Source of the DNA: Deefgea tanakiae
GTDB taxonomy: Bacteria > Pseudomonadota > Gammaproteobacteria > Burkholderiales > Chitinibacteraceae
Assembly (NCBI RefSeq): GCF_019665765.1
Contig: NZ_CP081150.1
Location: 2,046,001-2,110,000 of the forward strand
Direction of reading: 5' to 3'
Length of the DNA: 64,000 bases
Shown: positions 37,376 to 46,138 of the stretch, piece by piece
Layout: each line of letters opens with the position of its first letter
How positions within the stretch are numbered: position 1 is the first letter of the stretch
The notes under the pieces: generated by a model
Told to the model about the DNA's origin: nothing
The model's input: the letters and a program-made list of their open reading frames with translations, nothing else
Databases searched by the model: none
Translations under genes and position numbers: made by a program

Positions 37376-37554
37376 TAAATAAACAGGATGCAATGTGTGA
37401 TCCGAAGAAATAAAGTCTGTATCAAATAAATAAAGTCTGTTTAGATGAGTTGCACTAAAAATTCGTTCGTCAAGCATCGCGGAAAATTTAGAAACAACTA
37501 AAGTACATACGTCGAATCTGAGTCAAAGTATCGATACACAAGCTTGAAAATATC

Positions 37555-37625
37555 GAAGGCCGCTACCTGATGGTTTGCGGCCTTTCGTTTTTCACGCTTC
37601 GACATCTACAGATCGGCCTTAGCGG
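37555..37625 (+). repeat. Palindromic repeat element, copy 1 (right part)
   Basis: Core hairpin AAGGCCGC...GCGGCCTT with loop region ACCTGATGGT and T-rich tail CGTTTTTC, then the right end ATCGGCCTTAGCGGA. The left end seen in other copies is not recognisable here. T-run orientation is plus. Confidence 0.75.
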
Positions 37626-37740
37626 ACTTTCAAAACCTCTACATCGAGGACCGAAATAGAGTACCACTACAGACTGATGTTTCGACACTTCCAGTCTGGC
37701 ACATCGATGCCGTATCAGGAGGGAGAAGTCCATAACATTG

Positions 37741-37815
37741 CTAAGGCCGAGATGTTCATACCAAGTTCAAAAAAATAAAACGGCCGCTCTCTATCAGATT
37801 GCGGCCTTCGCAATT
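37741..37815 (+). repeat. Palindromic repeat element, partial copy
   Basis: Left end GCTAAGGCCGAG and a decayed core CGGCCGC...GCGGCC. The right terminal inverted repeat is missing. Confidence 0.5.
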
Positions 37816-37854
37816 TTGTATTGCATTCGTTGTTAGATTGACTCTTCAGATGGC

Positions 37855-38361
37855 TTATTTTGCATATGCACCAGCAGAATAGGTTAGCTCATAGCTGTGG
37901 CTGTAAATTTCTAGAATGTTGCCAAACGGATCTTCCATATACACCATGCGGTAAGGCTTCTCGCCTGGAAAGTATTCACGAACTGGCATACGTTGTTTAC
38001 CCCCTGCAGCAACGATCTTGGCCGCTAGCCCTTCTACATCGGGGTCTTGCACACAAAAATGGAAAACGCCGCCTTTCCAGTATTCAAAGTTGTTTTCACG
38101 GCGCTCAGCATTGGCAAATTCAAAAATCTCCACCCCGATTCGATCACCCGTCGATAAATGCGCAATCCGAAATGAGCCCCAGCCAGGGCCAAATACATCG
38201 TTACACATCACCCCAATGGCTGAATCATCTTCATGAATGACGGTGGGCTCCATAATCAAATACCAGCCTAACACTTCGGTGTAAAAACGCACCGCAGCAT
38301 CCAGATCGGTCACAGAAAGGCCAATATGCGAAAAATTACGTGGATAAGTCGTGGATTGCAT
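37855..38361 (-). CDS. VOC-family (glyoxalase/dioxygenase fold) protein
   Basis: 168 residues from ATG 38361 (MQSTTYPRNFSHIGLSV), chosen because AAGGAG lies upstream. One vicinal-oxygen-chelate domain: HIGLSVTDLDAAVRFYTEVLG at the N-terminus and YMEDPFGNILEIYSH at the C-terminus, with His and Glu positions suited to a metal. Substrate unknown: could be a lactoylglutathione-lyase-like or dioxygenase-like enzyme. Divergent from a LysR gene 94 bp away, which probably controls it. Confidence 0.85.
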   Translation of the reverse strand: MQSTTYPRNFSHIGLSVTDLDAAVRFYTEVLGWYLIMEPTVIHEDDSAIGVMCNDVFGPGWGSFRIAHLSTGDRIGVEIFEFANAERRENNFEYWKGGVFHFCVQDPDVEGLAAKIVAAGGKQRMPVREYFPGEKPYRMVYMEDPFGNILEIYSHSYELTYSAGAYAK

Positions 38362-38409
38362 GTCTAACTCCTTGTTTTGAAAGTGAAGCCAGTATAGGCG
38401 CCGCATTTT

Positions 38410-38434
38410 ATAAGTTAAACTAATCAAACCTTAT
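38410..38434. promoter_or_regulatory. Possible LysR-type binding site
   Basis: Dyad ATAAG-N15-CTTAT in the 94-bp gap between the VOC gene and the divergent LysR gene, the location and symmetry expected of a LysR regulator site. Confidence 0.4.
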
Positions 38435-38454
38435 CAATCCTATAAATTTTCATT

Positions 38455-39324
38455 ATGCTGAATCCGCTTTGGCTGTGCTCTTTTCAAGCTGTCGTGCGCT
38501 TAGGTAGCTTCACCCGTGCCGCCGATGAGCTTAACTTAACCCAAGCCGCCATTAGCCAGCACATGGCTAGACTTGAAGCTCAGACTGGTCGCTTGTTTAT
38601 ACGGCAAGGCCGGCAACTGGAATTAACGCCGAACGGGCAGGCTTTATTGATATACGCACAAGAAGTCGACATCGCGCAGAAGCGCTTTTTTCGCACGCTG
38701 AGTGCCTATGGGCCGGTGAACGGATCGGTTTCGCTGATGGTGCCCGGTAGTGTCGGGCTAAAACTTTATCCTGAGTTGTTGGCGTGGCAAATTGAGCAGC
38801 CCGCAATCTCAATTGAAATGCGTTTTGCACCAGAACCCTGCATTATCCAAGCCTTACTCGATCAGACTACCGAACTGGGTATCGTGACCTACACACCAAG
38901 CGATGAGCGCCTAAATTACACCCGCTTGGGTCAAGAGCAGCTCTGCTTAGTTTTACCAGCTCAAAGTCAAGCTCGCGGCTGGGATGATTTGCAGCAGTTA
39001 GGCTGGATTAATCACCCCGATGGCACAGCCATGGCGATGCGCTGGTTTGCTCGTGCGTTTCCCGGCAAACGCTTGGCAGATATTCCAGAGCGCGGCTTTA
39101 TTAACCAGATTAGCCTTATTTTGCAACCGGTCGTACTAGGCTTAGGGTTTGCAATCTTGCCTCAGCATGCGGTCAAAGCATTTCAACAACAAGACGCCAT
39201 ACGCATTTGGTCCCTAGAGCAAGCTGTCAGCGATACTCTTTGGCTGGTGCAACGACAAGAGTGGCCTCTAAGTCAGCAAGTACGACTCGCTGCCGAGATA
39301 ATTAAATCAGGGCTGACTAACTAG
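38455..39324 (+). CDS. LysR-family transcriptional regulator
   Basis: 289 residues. The N-terminal winged helix (FQAVVRLGSFTRAADELNLTQAAISQHMARLEAQTGRLFIRQGRQLELT) is intact; the effector-binding domain spans about 90-289. Its helix pattern is GcvA/ArgP-like. Divergent from the VOC gene, so a likely local regulator of it. Followed within 20 bp by copy 2 of the palindromic repeat, which can serve as its terminator. Inducer is unknown. Confidence 0.88.
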   Translation: MLNPLWLCSFQAVVRLGSFTRAADELNLTQAAISQHMARLEAQTGRLFIRQGRQLELTPNGQALLIYAQEVDIAQKRFFRTLSAYGPVNGSVSLMVPGSVGLKLYPELLAWQIEQPAISIEMRFAPEPCIIQALLDQTTELGIVTYTPSDERLNYTRLGQEQLCLVLPAQSQARGWDDLQQLGWINHPDGTAMAMRWFARAFPGKRLADIPERGFINQISLILQPVVLGLGFAILPQHAVKAFQQQDAIRIWSLEQAVSDTLWLVQRQEWPLSQQVRLAAEIIKSGLTN

Positions 39325-39343
39325 AATAAAGCAGTGTTCGACT

Positions 39344-39453
39344 GCTAAGGCCGAGCAGCATAAGCAAGAAACCTGAATACTAAAGGCCGCTACCTGATGG
39401 TTAGCGGCCTTTCATTTTTCACCCGTCGGCATCGACACATCGGCCAAAGCCGC
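39344..39453 (+). repeat. Palindromic repeat element, copy 2
   Basis: 110 bp: left end GCTAAGGCCGAGCAG, core AAAGGCCGCTACC...GGTTAGCGGCCTTTC with tail ATTTTTC, right end ATCGGCCAAAGCCGC. The T-run is on the plus strand directly after the LysR gene. Confidence 0.85.
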
Positions 39454-39558
39454 CACTCGTGTGTGCCCAACACAACATCAAGCAACTTACTTTTTCGTCA
39501 GCTTCGAACAATGAGCCCAATCACGCTAACGCCATGTAAAACTCGTCTTTAAGTTGGC

Positions 39559-40719
39559 TTATCGCGCGGACCAATGCCAAGATGGTTTTTCCAAATCGTG
39601 TAGACCTAAAATAGTCGTTTCACCCAATACCTTCTGCAAAATAATAGAATTGCAATCGCTCTCACGCTCTAGCGCGGCGACCAAGCGACTCGCGTGACTT
39701 ACGACAATCACTTGGCTACGTTGTGCGGCAGCGCAAATCAAACGTGCTAAGGCCGGTAACAAATCGGGATGCAAGCTGGTTTCTGGCTCGTTCAAGACCA
39801 AGAGTTCGGGTGGTCGAGGGCTCAATAGCGCTGCGACTAGGAGCAAATAGCGCAGCGTGCCGTCGGATAACTCGCTGGTCGCCAAAGGCCGCAACAGACC
39901 ATGCTGCCACATGACGACACTAAACCGGCCTTGCTGTACTTCAATCTGAATTCGCGCACCAGGAAAAGCATCATCAATCGCAGCAGCGAGTGTGTCCGGC
40001 TCACCAATTTCAATAATCGTTTGCAAGGCTGCGGCTAAATTAGCGCCATCGTTGGCTAAAATTGGGGTGTAGGTGCCAATCTGTGCTTGCCGCACAGGTG
40101 CGGCAGCATCGGTGCGCAGATGATCATAAAATCGCCAGCGGCGCATCGCCTCCCGCAGTTGCAGTACTTCGGGCGCGTTCATCGGATCAGCACATTGCAT
40201 AAACACACTGTCGTAAGATGGCACATGCTGATTGATCACTTGCCATGCTCGCCCATCTCGTATGCGCGCCACAGCGCCGCGCCGATCGAGTAACAATGCT
40301 GCATCACGCTGAATTCGACCCGCCCAAATTTGTTCGCGCTTGATTTCAGGGTCAGCGGCAAATAAAGACAAACTCGGCACTGGCAAGCCCAAATCAATCG
40401 CATACGAAAAATCATCGCCAGCAAAACCTAGCTTCAGCGCTACCGTAGCTTGCCGCACAGTACCTTGAATTGGCACTTCACCACGTCGCATGGCTGCACT
40501 GATATTTTCCGGCCCAGCCCACAAAGTCGATGAAAAGCCGCCTTCTTGCGCCAAGTGCGCAATCAAACGCCCCTCCGCCGCCTCAGCAGTTAAACGCAAA
40601 GCGCGGTATAAACTCGATTTACCGCTGCCATTAGCACCGCTGATGATATTCAGCTTTGATAAAGGCATGATCAAATCACGAAGTGAGCGGTAATTGGCAA
40701 TGGCGAGGGTATGCAGCAT
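39559..40719 (-). CDS. AAA-family ATPase (RecF/OLD-like head)
   Basis: 386-residue cytosolic ATPase. N-terminal MLHTLAIANYRSLRDLIMPL with Walker A GANGSGKSS, and a C-terminal part with LSDGTLRYLLLVA (ABC-type signature region) and LLVLNEPETSLHPDLLPALA (Walker B and D-loop), then VIVVSHASRL. This is the AAA_21/AAA_15 architecture. There is no TOPRIM or nuclease domain and no partner gene next to it, so a complete OLD-type defence system is not shown; the role may be DNA repair or defence. Adjacent to a recombinase remnant. Confidence 0.85.
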   Translation of the reverse strand: MLHTLAIANYRSLRDLIMPLSKLNIISGANGSGKSSLYRALRLTAEAAEGRLIAHLAQEGGFSSTLWAGPENISAAMRRGEVPIQGTVRQATVALKLGFAGDDFSYAIDLGLPVPSLSLFAADPEIKREQIWAGRIQRDAALLLDRRGAVARIRDGRAWQVINQHVPSYDSVFMQCADPMNAPEVLQLREAMRRWRFYDHLRTDAAAPVRQAQIGTYTPILANDGANLAAALQTIIEIGEPDTLAAAIDDAFPGARIQIEVQQGRFSVVMWQHGLLRPLATSELSDGTLRYLLLVAALLSPRPPELLVLNEPETSLHPDLLPALARLICAAAQRSQVIVVSHASRLVAALERESDCNSIILQKVLGETTILGLHDLEKPSWHWSAR

Positions 40720-40786
40720 GGCGAATCTAGATGGATCAGAAGAAGTCTCATCATAATGAGTTGTTAATATGATGTGCGAGTTTTCA

Positions 40787-41142
40787 ATGGATACAAAAGG
40801 CCAAGCTCGTCAGCGAGTAGGGCATGTCTTGATTGCAGACCTTTGGCATTCGCCCTCTCCTTATAAATGCGGCTATTTATTTCCTAGTAGACAGCGCCAC
40901 ACATGTCGATCCGACAATATGCCCGCATTGTAAATCGTTGGGTCAGTTCAATCGGGTTAGATCCAACTGAATATTGCACGCACACCATGCGAAGAACTAA
41001 GGTCACGCTGATTTACAGGCGAGCAAAAAACTTGCGTGCAATTCAATTGCTGCTTGGACATGCGAAAATGGAGAGTAACGTTCGTTATCTTGGCATTGAA
41101 GTTGATGATGCTCTCGAAATATCCGACCAGACTGAAATATAG
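40787..41142 (+). pseudogene. Tyrosine recombinase remnant (frameshifted)
   Basis: The 79-codon part from 40903 (MSIRQYARIVNRWV) is the C-terminal end of a phage-type integrase, with the catalytic HTMRR box, LLGH and the nucleophile tyrosine in NVRYLG. Just upstream in a different frame lies KCGYLFPSRQRHT, which resembles the preceding integrase segment, so a frameshift near 40895 has split the gene. The N-terminal core-binding domain and first arginine are absent. It is a fossil of a mobile element; no attachment site was identified. Confidence 0.75.
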
Positions 41143-41173
41143 AGAGCTGCCGTGGATGGATGCCAAAATAACT

Positions 41174-41243
41174 GAGGCCGCAACCTGAGGGTTTGCGGCC
41201 TTTCGTTTTTCAACCGTCGACATCGACACATCGGCCTTAGCAG
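41174..41243 (+). repeat. Palindromic repeat element, copy 3
   Basis: Core GAGGCCGCAACC...GGTTTGCGGCCTTTC with tail GTTTTTC, right end ATCGGCCTTAGCAGA. The left end is not clear, so the copy is about 70 bp. It lies between the integrase remnant and the 3' end of nsrR. Confidence 0.8.
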
Positions 41244-41268
41244 AAGGTTAAACACTCTTAATTCAGGC

Positions 41269-41715
41269 TCACTCATTCATGACCTTTTTCAGTGGGACAT
41301 ACAAAATATTCTGTTGTTTAGGAGAGAGCAGATCCATTAGACTAACTTGATCAAGACTCGCTAGAAACGCGTTAAGTGCGTTACCAAGTACACCCTGTAA
41401 GCGACAACTGTCTGTCAAAATACATTGGCTTTCTCTACTAAAGCACTCCACCAAATTCATATCATGTTCCATCTTGCGAACGACATCACCGATATTTATC
41501 CCACTAGAGCTCCTTGCGAGTCTTAATCCTCCGCCCTTGCCGCGCAACCCAGTGACATACCCATACCGAATGAGTTGGTTAACTACTTTCATCATGTGGC
41601 TGCGTGACACATTAAAACGCTCAGCAATTTCCTGAATCGTGGCGAGCCGGTGTTCATTTGCGCCCAGATAGATCAGAACGCGAAGAGCGTAATCCGTGTG
41701 CTGGGTGATATGCAT
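41269..41715 (-). CDS. nsrR: Rrf2-family nitric-oxide-sensing repressor NsrR
   Basis: 148 residues from ATG 41715 (MHITQHTDYALRVLIYLG). N-terminal winged helix (IQEIAERFNVSRSHMMKVVNQLIRYGYV) and a cysteine trio VECFSRESQCILTDSC that ligates the [2Fe-2S]/[4Fe-4S] cluster in NsrR proteins. NO destroys the cluster and releases the operator. Divergent from the hmp unit, with a good NsrR-type site in the intervening region, so the assignment is supported by context. Confidence 0.9.
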   Translation of the reverse strand: MHITQHTDYALRVLIYLGANEHRLATIQEIAERFNVSRSHMMKVVNQLIRYGYVTGLRGKGGGLRLARSSSGINIGDVVRKMEHDMNLVECFSRESQCILTDSCRLQGVLGNALNAFLASLDQVSLMDLLSPKQQNILYVPLKKVMNE

Positions 41716-41781
41716 ACTCAATACTCAAGGGGGTGGTTGAATCCAAAGTATAAATTGTTACTGACAAAAGATGAATCTATA

Positions 41782-41816
41782 TTGACTCTTTATAAGATTC
41801 ATATTAAATTCATCTT
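41782..41816 (+). promoter_or_regulatory. Promoter with overlapping NsrR operator
   Basis: TTGACT (-35, 41782-41787) with a 17-bp spacer to TAAATT (41805-41810). The 23-bp dyad at 41794-41816 has arms AAGATTCATAT and AAATTCATCTT around one base and closely matches the enteric NsrR consensus as I recall it (AAGATGCATTT-N-AAATGCATCTT). It covers the -10 region, so repressor binding should block the promoter. A further half-site-like AAGATGAATCT lies at 41768-41778. Confidence 0.75.
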
Positions 41817-41841
41817 TAAGGGTTCACTAGGAAGTTATCCA

Positions 41842-42225
41842 ATGCATGAAGATGCACATTTGATTCAGCAATCAACTCAATATTTGGAAGCGCAGAGATC
41901 AATCAAGAAATATCAAATTGAGCTACTTCAACCGATACCGTTGGCCATCTCACGGACAGCACTCAATAGCTCCGATCAAGCAAGATCTCAATCTAGATTT
42001 CACAGCCCAAATTTCATGCTACGCATAGGGCAACTGATGATGCTCGTGGGTTGTATTGGTATGGCGGCAGCGATTTTTATCGCTTACGTACATGCTGGGC
42101 GTTTCAGTCTCCCCATTCAGGTCACAGCCCACTTAGCCATACCTATTTCTGCTGGGATTTTCAAGCTTGCTTATATCGTGCGGCTAGCAGCGAATCACGC
42201 CCTAGGCAATCTTACTGTTGGGTAA
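41842..42225 (+). CDS. Small membrane protein in the NsrR-hmp unit
   Basis: 127 residues from ATG 41842, with AGGAAG upstream; the frame is open much further up but the operator precedes this start. The N-terminal ~60 residues are polar; then two membrane segments (about 68-88 and 95-115: LMMLVGCIGMAAAIFIAYV and TAHLAIPISAGIFKLAYIV). No recognised domain. It lies directly under the NsrR operator and 107 bp ahead of hmp, so it is a good candidate for an NO-response protein of unknown function. Confidence 0.72.
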   Translation: MHEDAHLIQQSTQYLEAQRSIKKYQIELLQPIPLAISRTALNSSDQARSQSRFHSPNFMLRIGQLMMLVGCIGMAAAIFIAYVHAGRFSLPIQVTAHLAIPISAGIFKLAYIVRLAANHALGNLTVG

Positions 42226-42332
42226 TCAGTCTTTTTCCAGCCAAGAGCCAAAAAGGGCTCGTGGTTGAAGGTCAACAATCAAGCGAACTACATTTTCTAA
42301 TCACATTTTGCAAATCACATCTGGAGCTATTT

Positions 42333-43553
42333 ATGTTATCCGACGTTATCCGCCAGCAAGTCAAAGCCACCGCCCCAATTCTTAAAGAACATGGAGTTGT
42401 GCTAACCACCCATTTTTACCAGCGTATGTTTCTACACAATCCCGAGCTTAAAAATATTTTTAATCAAGGTCATCAGCATGGTGGCCAGCAACAACAAGCA
42501 TTGGCTATGGCTGTTGCGGCCTATGCTGAACATATCGACGAACCATCAGTTTTACTGCCTGTATTGGAACGCGTCGCCAATAAACATGTGAGTTTGGGTA
42601 TTCGTGCTGAACACTACCCAATCGTGGGCCAGCATTTACTTGCGTCCATTCGTGAAGTACTGGGCGAAGAAACCGCCTCGGACTCATTATTAAACGCCTG
42701 GGGAGCTGCCTATCAGCAGCTGGCTGATTTGCTAATCCGCCTAGAAGGAAATATGTACCACAGCGCTGCAACACAGGAAGGAGGCTGGAGTGGATTGCGC
42801 CCGTTTCGTGTCATGGACAAGCAAATTGAAAGTGCAGAAATCACTTCCTTTTATTTGCAGCCCACCGATGGCGGTAAATTACCGAAATTCCACCCAGGGC
42901 AGTATGTGACTGTGCAAACATATATTCCTAGCCTTGGGTTGACTCAACCACGACAGTACAGTCTTTCAGACGCACCAGGCAAAGAGACCTTTAGAATTTC
43001 TGTGAAGCGTGAAGATGCCATCAACATGCGACCAGCAGGAACCGTTTCTAATCTGCTTCATAACACAATCAACGTCGGCGATATTCTGCAACTAACCCCG
43101 CCTGCTGGTGACTTCGTCTTACATGAAGAACGTGACACCCCTGTCGTTCTAATTAGTGCTGGCGTAGGTCAAACTCCCATGATGGCGATGCTGCAGCATT
43201 TACTTACAAGCAAAAGTTTACGCAAAGTCGGTTATATTCATGCCGCACGCAACGGCAAAGTACACGCATTTAAACAGGAGCTGCGCAAGCTAGCCAATGC
43301 TCATGACAATCTGAAAACGGTGCTATTTTATGAGCAACCCGATACACAAGACATAATTGGGCTAGATTATGATTACACAGGTCGAATTGATGAAGATGCG
43401 ATTTTGCTGCGCATCTATCAGGAGAATGCAGATTATTACTTGTGCGGTCCGGTTGGCTTCATGCAGCAACAACGCCAGCAACTGCAGGCCATTGGTGTAG
43501 ATTCTAGTCGCATCCACATGGAGGTATTTGGCTCGAATGCGATGAGTAATTAA
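42333..43553 (+). CDS. hmp: Flavohemoglobin, nitric oxide dioxygenase
   Basis: Oxidises NO to nitrate using heme, FAD and NADH. 406 residues from ATG 42333 with GGAG upstream. Globin domain about 1-140 with the proximal histidine in NKHVSLGIRAEHYP, FAD domain with PRQYSLSDAP, and NAD domain with LISAGVGQTPMMAML and YYLCGPVGFM. It follows the small membrane protein under the NsrR operator, so it is expected to be induced by NO. Confidence 0.95.
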   Translation: MLSDVIRQQVKATAPILKEHGVVLTTHFYQRMFLHNPELKNIFNQGHQHGGQQQQALAMAVAAYAEHIDEPSVLLPVLERVANKHVSLGIRAEHYPIVGQHLLASIREVLGEETASDSLLNAWGAAYQQLADLLIRLEGNMYHSAATQEGGWSGLRPFRVMDKQIESAEITSFYLQPTDGGKLPKFHPGQYVTVQTYIPSLGLTQPRQYSLSDAPGKETFRISVKREDAINMRPAGTVSNLLHNTINVGDILQLTPPAGDFVLHEERDTPVVLISAGVGQTPMMAMLQHLLTSKSLRKVGYIHAARNGKVHAFKQELRKLANAHDNLKTVLFYEQPDTQDIIGLDYDYTGRIDEDAILLRIYQENADYYLCGPVGFMQQQRQQLQAIGVDSSRIHMEVFGSNAMSN

Positions 43554-43631
43554 GGATTAATTTCGCCGCTAAGAAAGCACAATGATAATTTCGATTAGAA
43601 ATGTTCTTGTTTGATATGCCTCCGGTGCGTC

Positions 43632-43743
43632 GGGTAAGGCCGATCAGTCGATGTCGTGGTGTGAAAAACGAAAGGCCGCAAACCATCAGGTTGCGGCCTT
43701 TCGTATTCTGGGGTCATGCTAGTGCTGCTCGGCCAAAGCGGAC
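43632..43743 (-). repeat. Palindromic repeat element, copy 4 (inverted)
   Basis: Inverted copy after hmp. Core AAAGGCCGCAAACC...GGTTGCGGCCTTTCG; T-rich tail on the minus strand (GTTTTTCAC), although the plus strand also has CTTTCGTATT. Ends GGTAAGGCCGATC and GCTCGGCCAAAGCGGA. Confidence 0.82.
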
Positions 43744-43930
43744 GTTTGGTATCTACAAAACTAGGGGCGATTCAATCTTAAGTTATTCATTTATAAGCTT
43801 ACTACAAAAATAATAAACGATAGACCATCAGAAATCCTTCATTTAATATACAGCCAAGGCTAGTCGCTTCATCTTGCTGGCCTGCGTCTCTCGGACGGTT
43901 CCGGGTGCTTACGTTTATAGGATTAACTGC

Positions 43931-45145
43931 ATGTCTACATCAGGCAAGCGCCGCTTTGCGCGCATTGATCGTCTCCCCCCTTATGTTTTTAATATTACTT
44001 CCGAATTGAAAATGGCCGCCCGTCGTCGTGGCGAGGACATTATTGACATGAGTATGGGTAATCCAGATGGTGCTACCCCGCCCCATATTGTCACCAAATT
44101 GATTGAAGCGGCGCAACGACCTGACACGCATGGTTATTCAGCATCCAAGGGGATTCCACGTCTACGCCGCGCAATTAGTCATTGGTATAAAGATCGTTAT
44201 CAGGTCGATATCAATCCCGATTCCGAGGCCATTGTCACGATCGGATCGAAAGAAGGTTTGGCGCACTTGATGTTGGCTACGTTGGATCGTGGCGATACCG
44301 TTCTGGTTCCCGATCCAAGTTACCCGATTCATATCTACGGCGCCGTGATTGCTGGCGCGCAGATTCGCTCCATACCACTGGTACCAGGAGTTGATTTTTT
44401 TGCTGAGCTAGAAAGTGCGATTCGCGGCAGCTATCCAAAACCCAAAATGATAGTGCTCGGTTTCCCCTCTAATCCGACGGCACAATGTGTAGAGTTAGAT
44501 TTTTTCGAACGTGTCATTGCCCTCGCTAAGAAGCACGATATTTTTGTCGTTCACGATCTGGCTTACGCCGACATTGTGTTTGACGGCTGGAAAGCACCGT
44601 CGATCATGCAAGTACCGGGTGCGAAAGACATTGCAGTCGAATTCTTTACGCTATCAAAAAGCTACAATATGGCCGGTTGGCGTGTCGGCTTTATGGTTGG
44701 CAACCCAGATTTGGTCGCCGCATTAGCACGAATTAAAAGCTATCACGACTATGGAACATTCACGCCGCTGCAAATTGCAGCCATTGCAGCTCTGGAAGGT
44801 GATCAGCAGTGCGTGAGTGATATTGCCATGCAATACCAGAATCGCCGAGATACTTTGGTTAAAGGACTGCACGAAGCTGGCTGGATGGTCGATAAACCCA
44901 AAGCATCAATGTATATCTGGGCTAAAATTCCCGAGCCTTATCGTGCATTGGGTTCGATAGAATTTGCCAAGCTCTTACTGAAAGAGGCCAAAGTTTCAGT
45001 GTCGCCAGGTGTTGGCTTTGGCGATTATGGCGATGAATATGTTCGCTTTGCGCTGATTGAAAATGAGCCACGAATTCGCCAAGCAGTTCGCGGCATTAAG
45101 TCGATGCTCAAAGCCGATAAAATATTCGACGTGGCTGCTAACTAA
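43931..45145 (+). CDS. alaC: Class I/II aminotransferase, AlaC-like
   Basis: PLP-dependent aminotransferase, probably pyruvate to alanine. 404 residues from ATG 43931 ([20 protein letters not shown]) with AGGA upstream. Characteristic segments [20 protein letters not shown], the PLP lysine in [14 protein letters not shown], and [25 protein letters not shown], the last being typical of the AlaC group. Single gene flanked by repeat copies 4 and 5. The alternative is another AlaA/AlaC-type transaminase; AlaC is favoured. Confidence 0.88.
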
Positions 45146-45582
45146 AATATTGAGACGCACTAGTAAATATGGACGCTAAAATTTAAGAAAATATTTTTTC
45201 TGGAACTGATACTGAGACGTACGCTAAGGCCGAGCAGTTGTGAAGCAAGACTAAAATGATGAAGGCCGCTACCTTATGGTTTTCGGCCTTTCGTTTTTCA
45301 TGACTTGGCATCAACAAATCGGCCTTAGCGGACGGTCTACACAACTTTTAGTGGAGGCCTGATTCATTAAACCAAAACAATCATATGAACTTCCTCGGTA
45401 CTGATGGGAGAAAATTCTACTTACAAATGACGATTAATTGGTGGTGTGATTAGCGGTGGCAGCCTAGTGGTAGGCCAGAATTCGTTGTTGATTGCTGGGG
45501 TCACTGCGGGTGCCGAATCGCTCCCCCGCAGCCACAGGCTGTTAAGGCTAATTCACAAAGTTAGATTGCGGATTTCATGTAA
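45146..45582. other. Non-coding gap with repeat and IS-end-like sequence
   Basis: About 440 bp. Holds repeat copy 5 and, near 45410-45435, AAAATTCTACTTACAAATGA, very similar to AAATTCTACTTAAAAATGA beside the IS remnant at 53.0 kb, suggesting a decayed IS end. No gene seen. Confidence 0.5.
45222..45330 (+). repeat. Palindromic repeat element, copy 5 (best preserved)
   Basis: 109 bp bounded by perfect 12-bp inverted repeats CGCTAAGGCCGA (45222-45233) and TCGGCCTTAGCG (45319-45330). Core GAAGGCCGCTACC...GGTTTTCGGCCTTTC with tail GTTTTTCATG. Follows alaC in the terminating orientation. Confidence 0.88.
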
Positions 45583-46137
45583 TTAATTTTTAGTTAGAAT
45601 TGGTGAAAATTCAGAATTTAATAAGCCATAAATCAAATCATTGTGCCATTGCATATTTAATTTAGAATTGTCCCTTATTTTGCCTTCTTGTATAAATCCG
45701 GCTTGCTCTAACAAGCTGGCTGAGGCGATATTTCCTTCCGTTACGGTTGCTTTTATTTTGTGAAATAAGCAATCATTAAAGGCAAATTTTAGTACAGCTT
45801 GTAAAGATTCTTTGCCATAGCCTTTTCCCTGCTCATCGGGGTGCAATAGAAAACCAACTTCAGCCTGCTGATATGGCTCCCATTCGGGTATAAATCCAGT
45901 CACTCCAATCGGCATATTGCGGCGTTTATCAATCATGATCAGGCATAGCCAGTGTGAGCTGTGTTTGGTCCATGCGGTTAGGCGACTATTAAATTTTTCA
46001 TTGATGGTATCGGCAGATAAAGTATCACTTACATAGCGCATCACATCAGGGTGTTGATGGAGTTGGCTAAAAAATCCTCTGTCAGCTTCAGTAATAGATT
46101 TAAGGATTAATCTTGCTGTTTCTATATGGATACCCAT
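45583..46137 (-). CDS. GNAT acetyltransferase (RimJ/RimL-like)
   Basis: 184-residue acetyltransferase; N-terminal MGIHIETARLILKSITEADRG and acetyl-CoA loop HPDEQGKGYGKESLQ, then KATVTEGNIASASLLEQAGF, the RimJ/RimL pattern. Substrate unknown (ribosomal protein, other N-termini or antibiotic). Last gene of a compact minus-strand operon, one base after the preceding GNAT gene. Confidence 0.85.
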   Translation of the reverse strand: MGIHIETARLILKSITEADRGFFSQLHQHPDVMRYVSDTLSADTINEKFNSRLTAWTKHSSHWLCLIMIDKRRNMPIGVTGFIPEWEPYQQAEVGFLLHPDEQGKGYGKESLQAVLKFAFNDCLFHKIKATVTEGNIASASLLEQAGFIQEGKIRDNSKLNMQWHNDLIYGLLNSEFSPILTKN

Positions 46138-46138
46138 T

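Larger units (their letters stand above)
37376..37858. other. Non-coding gap after glmS
   Basis: About 480 bp without a credible gene. It contains a short direct repeat AATAAAGTCTGT twice (about 37408-37440), the first copy of the palindromic repeat family (37555-37625) and a partial second copy (37741-37815). It marks the start of the accessory zone. Confidence 0.6.

Noticed and set aside
39559-40719. Complete OLD/Gabija-type defence system
   Set aside because: Only the ATPase head is present; no TOPRIM domain and no helicase partner is adjacent.
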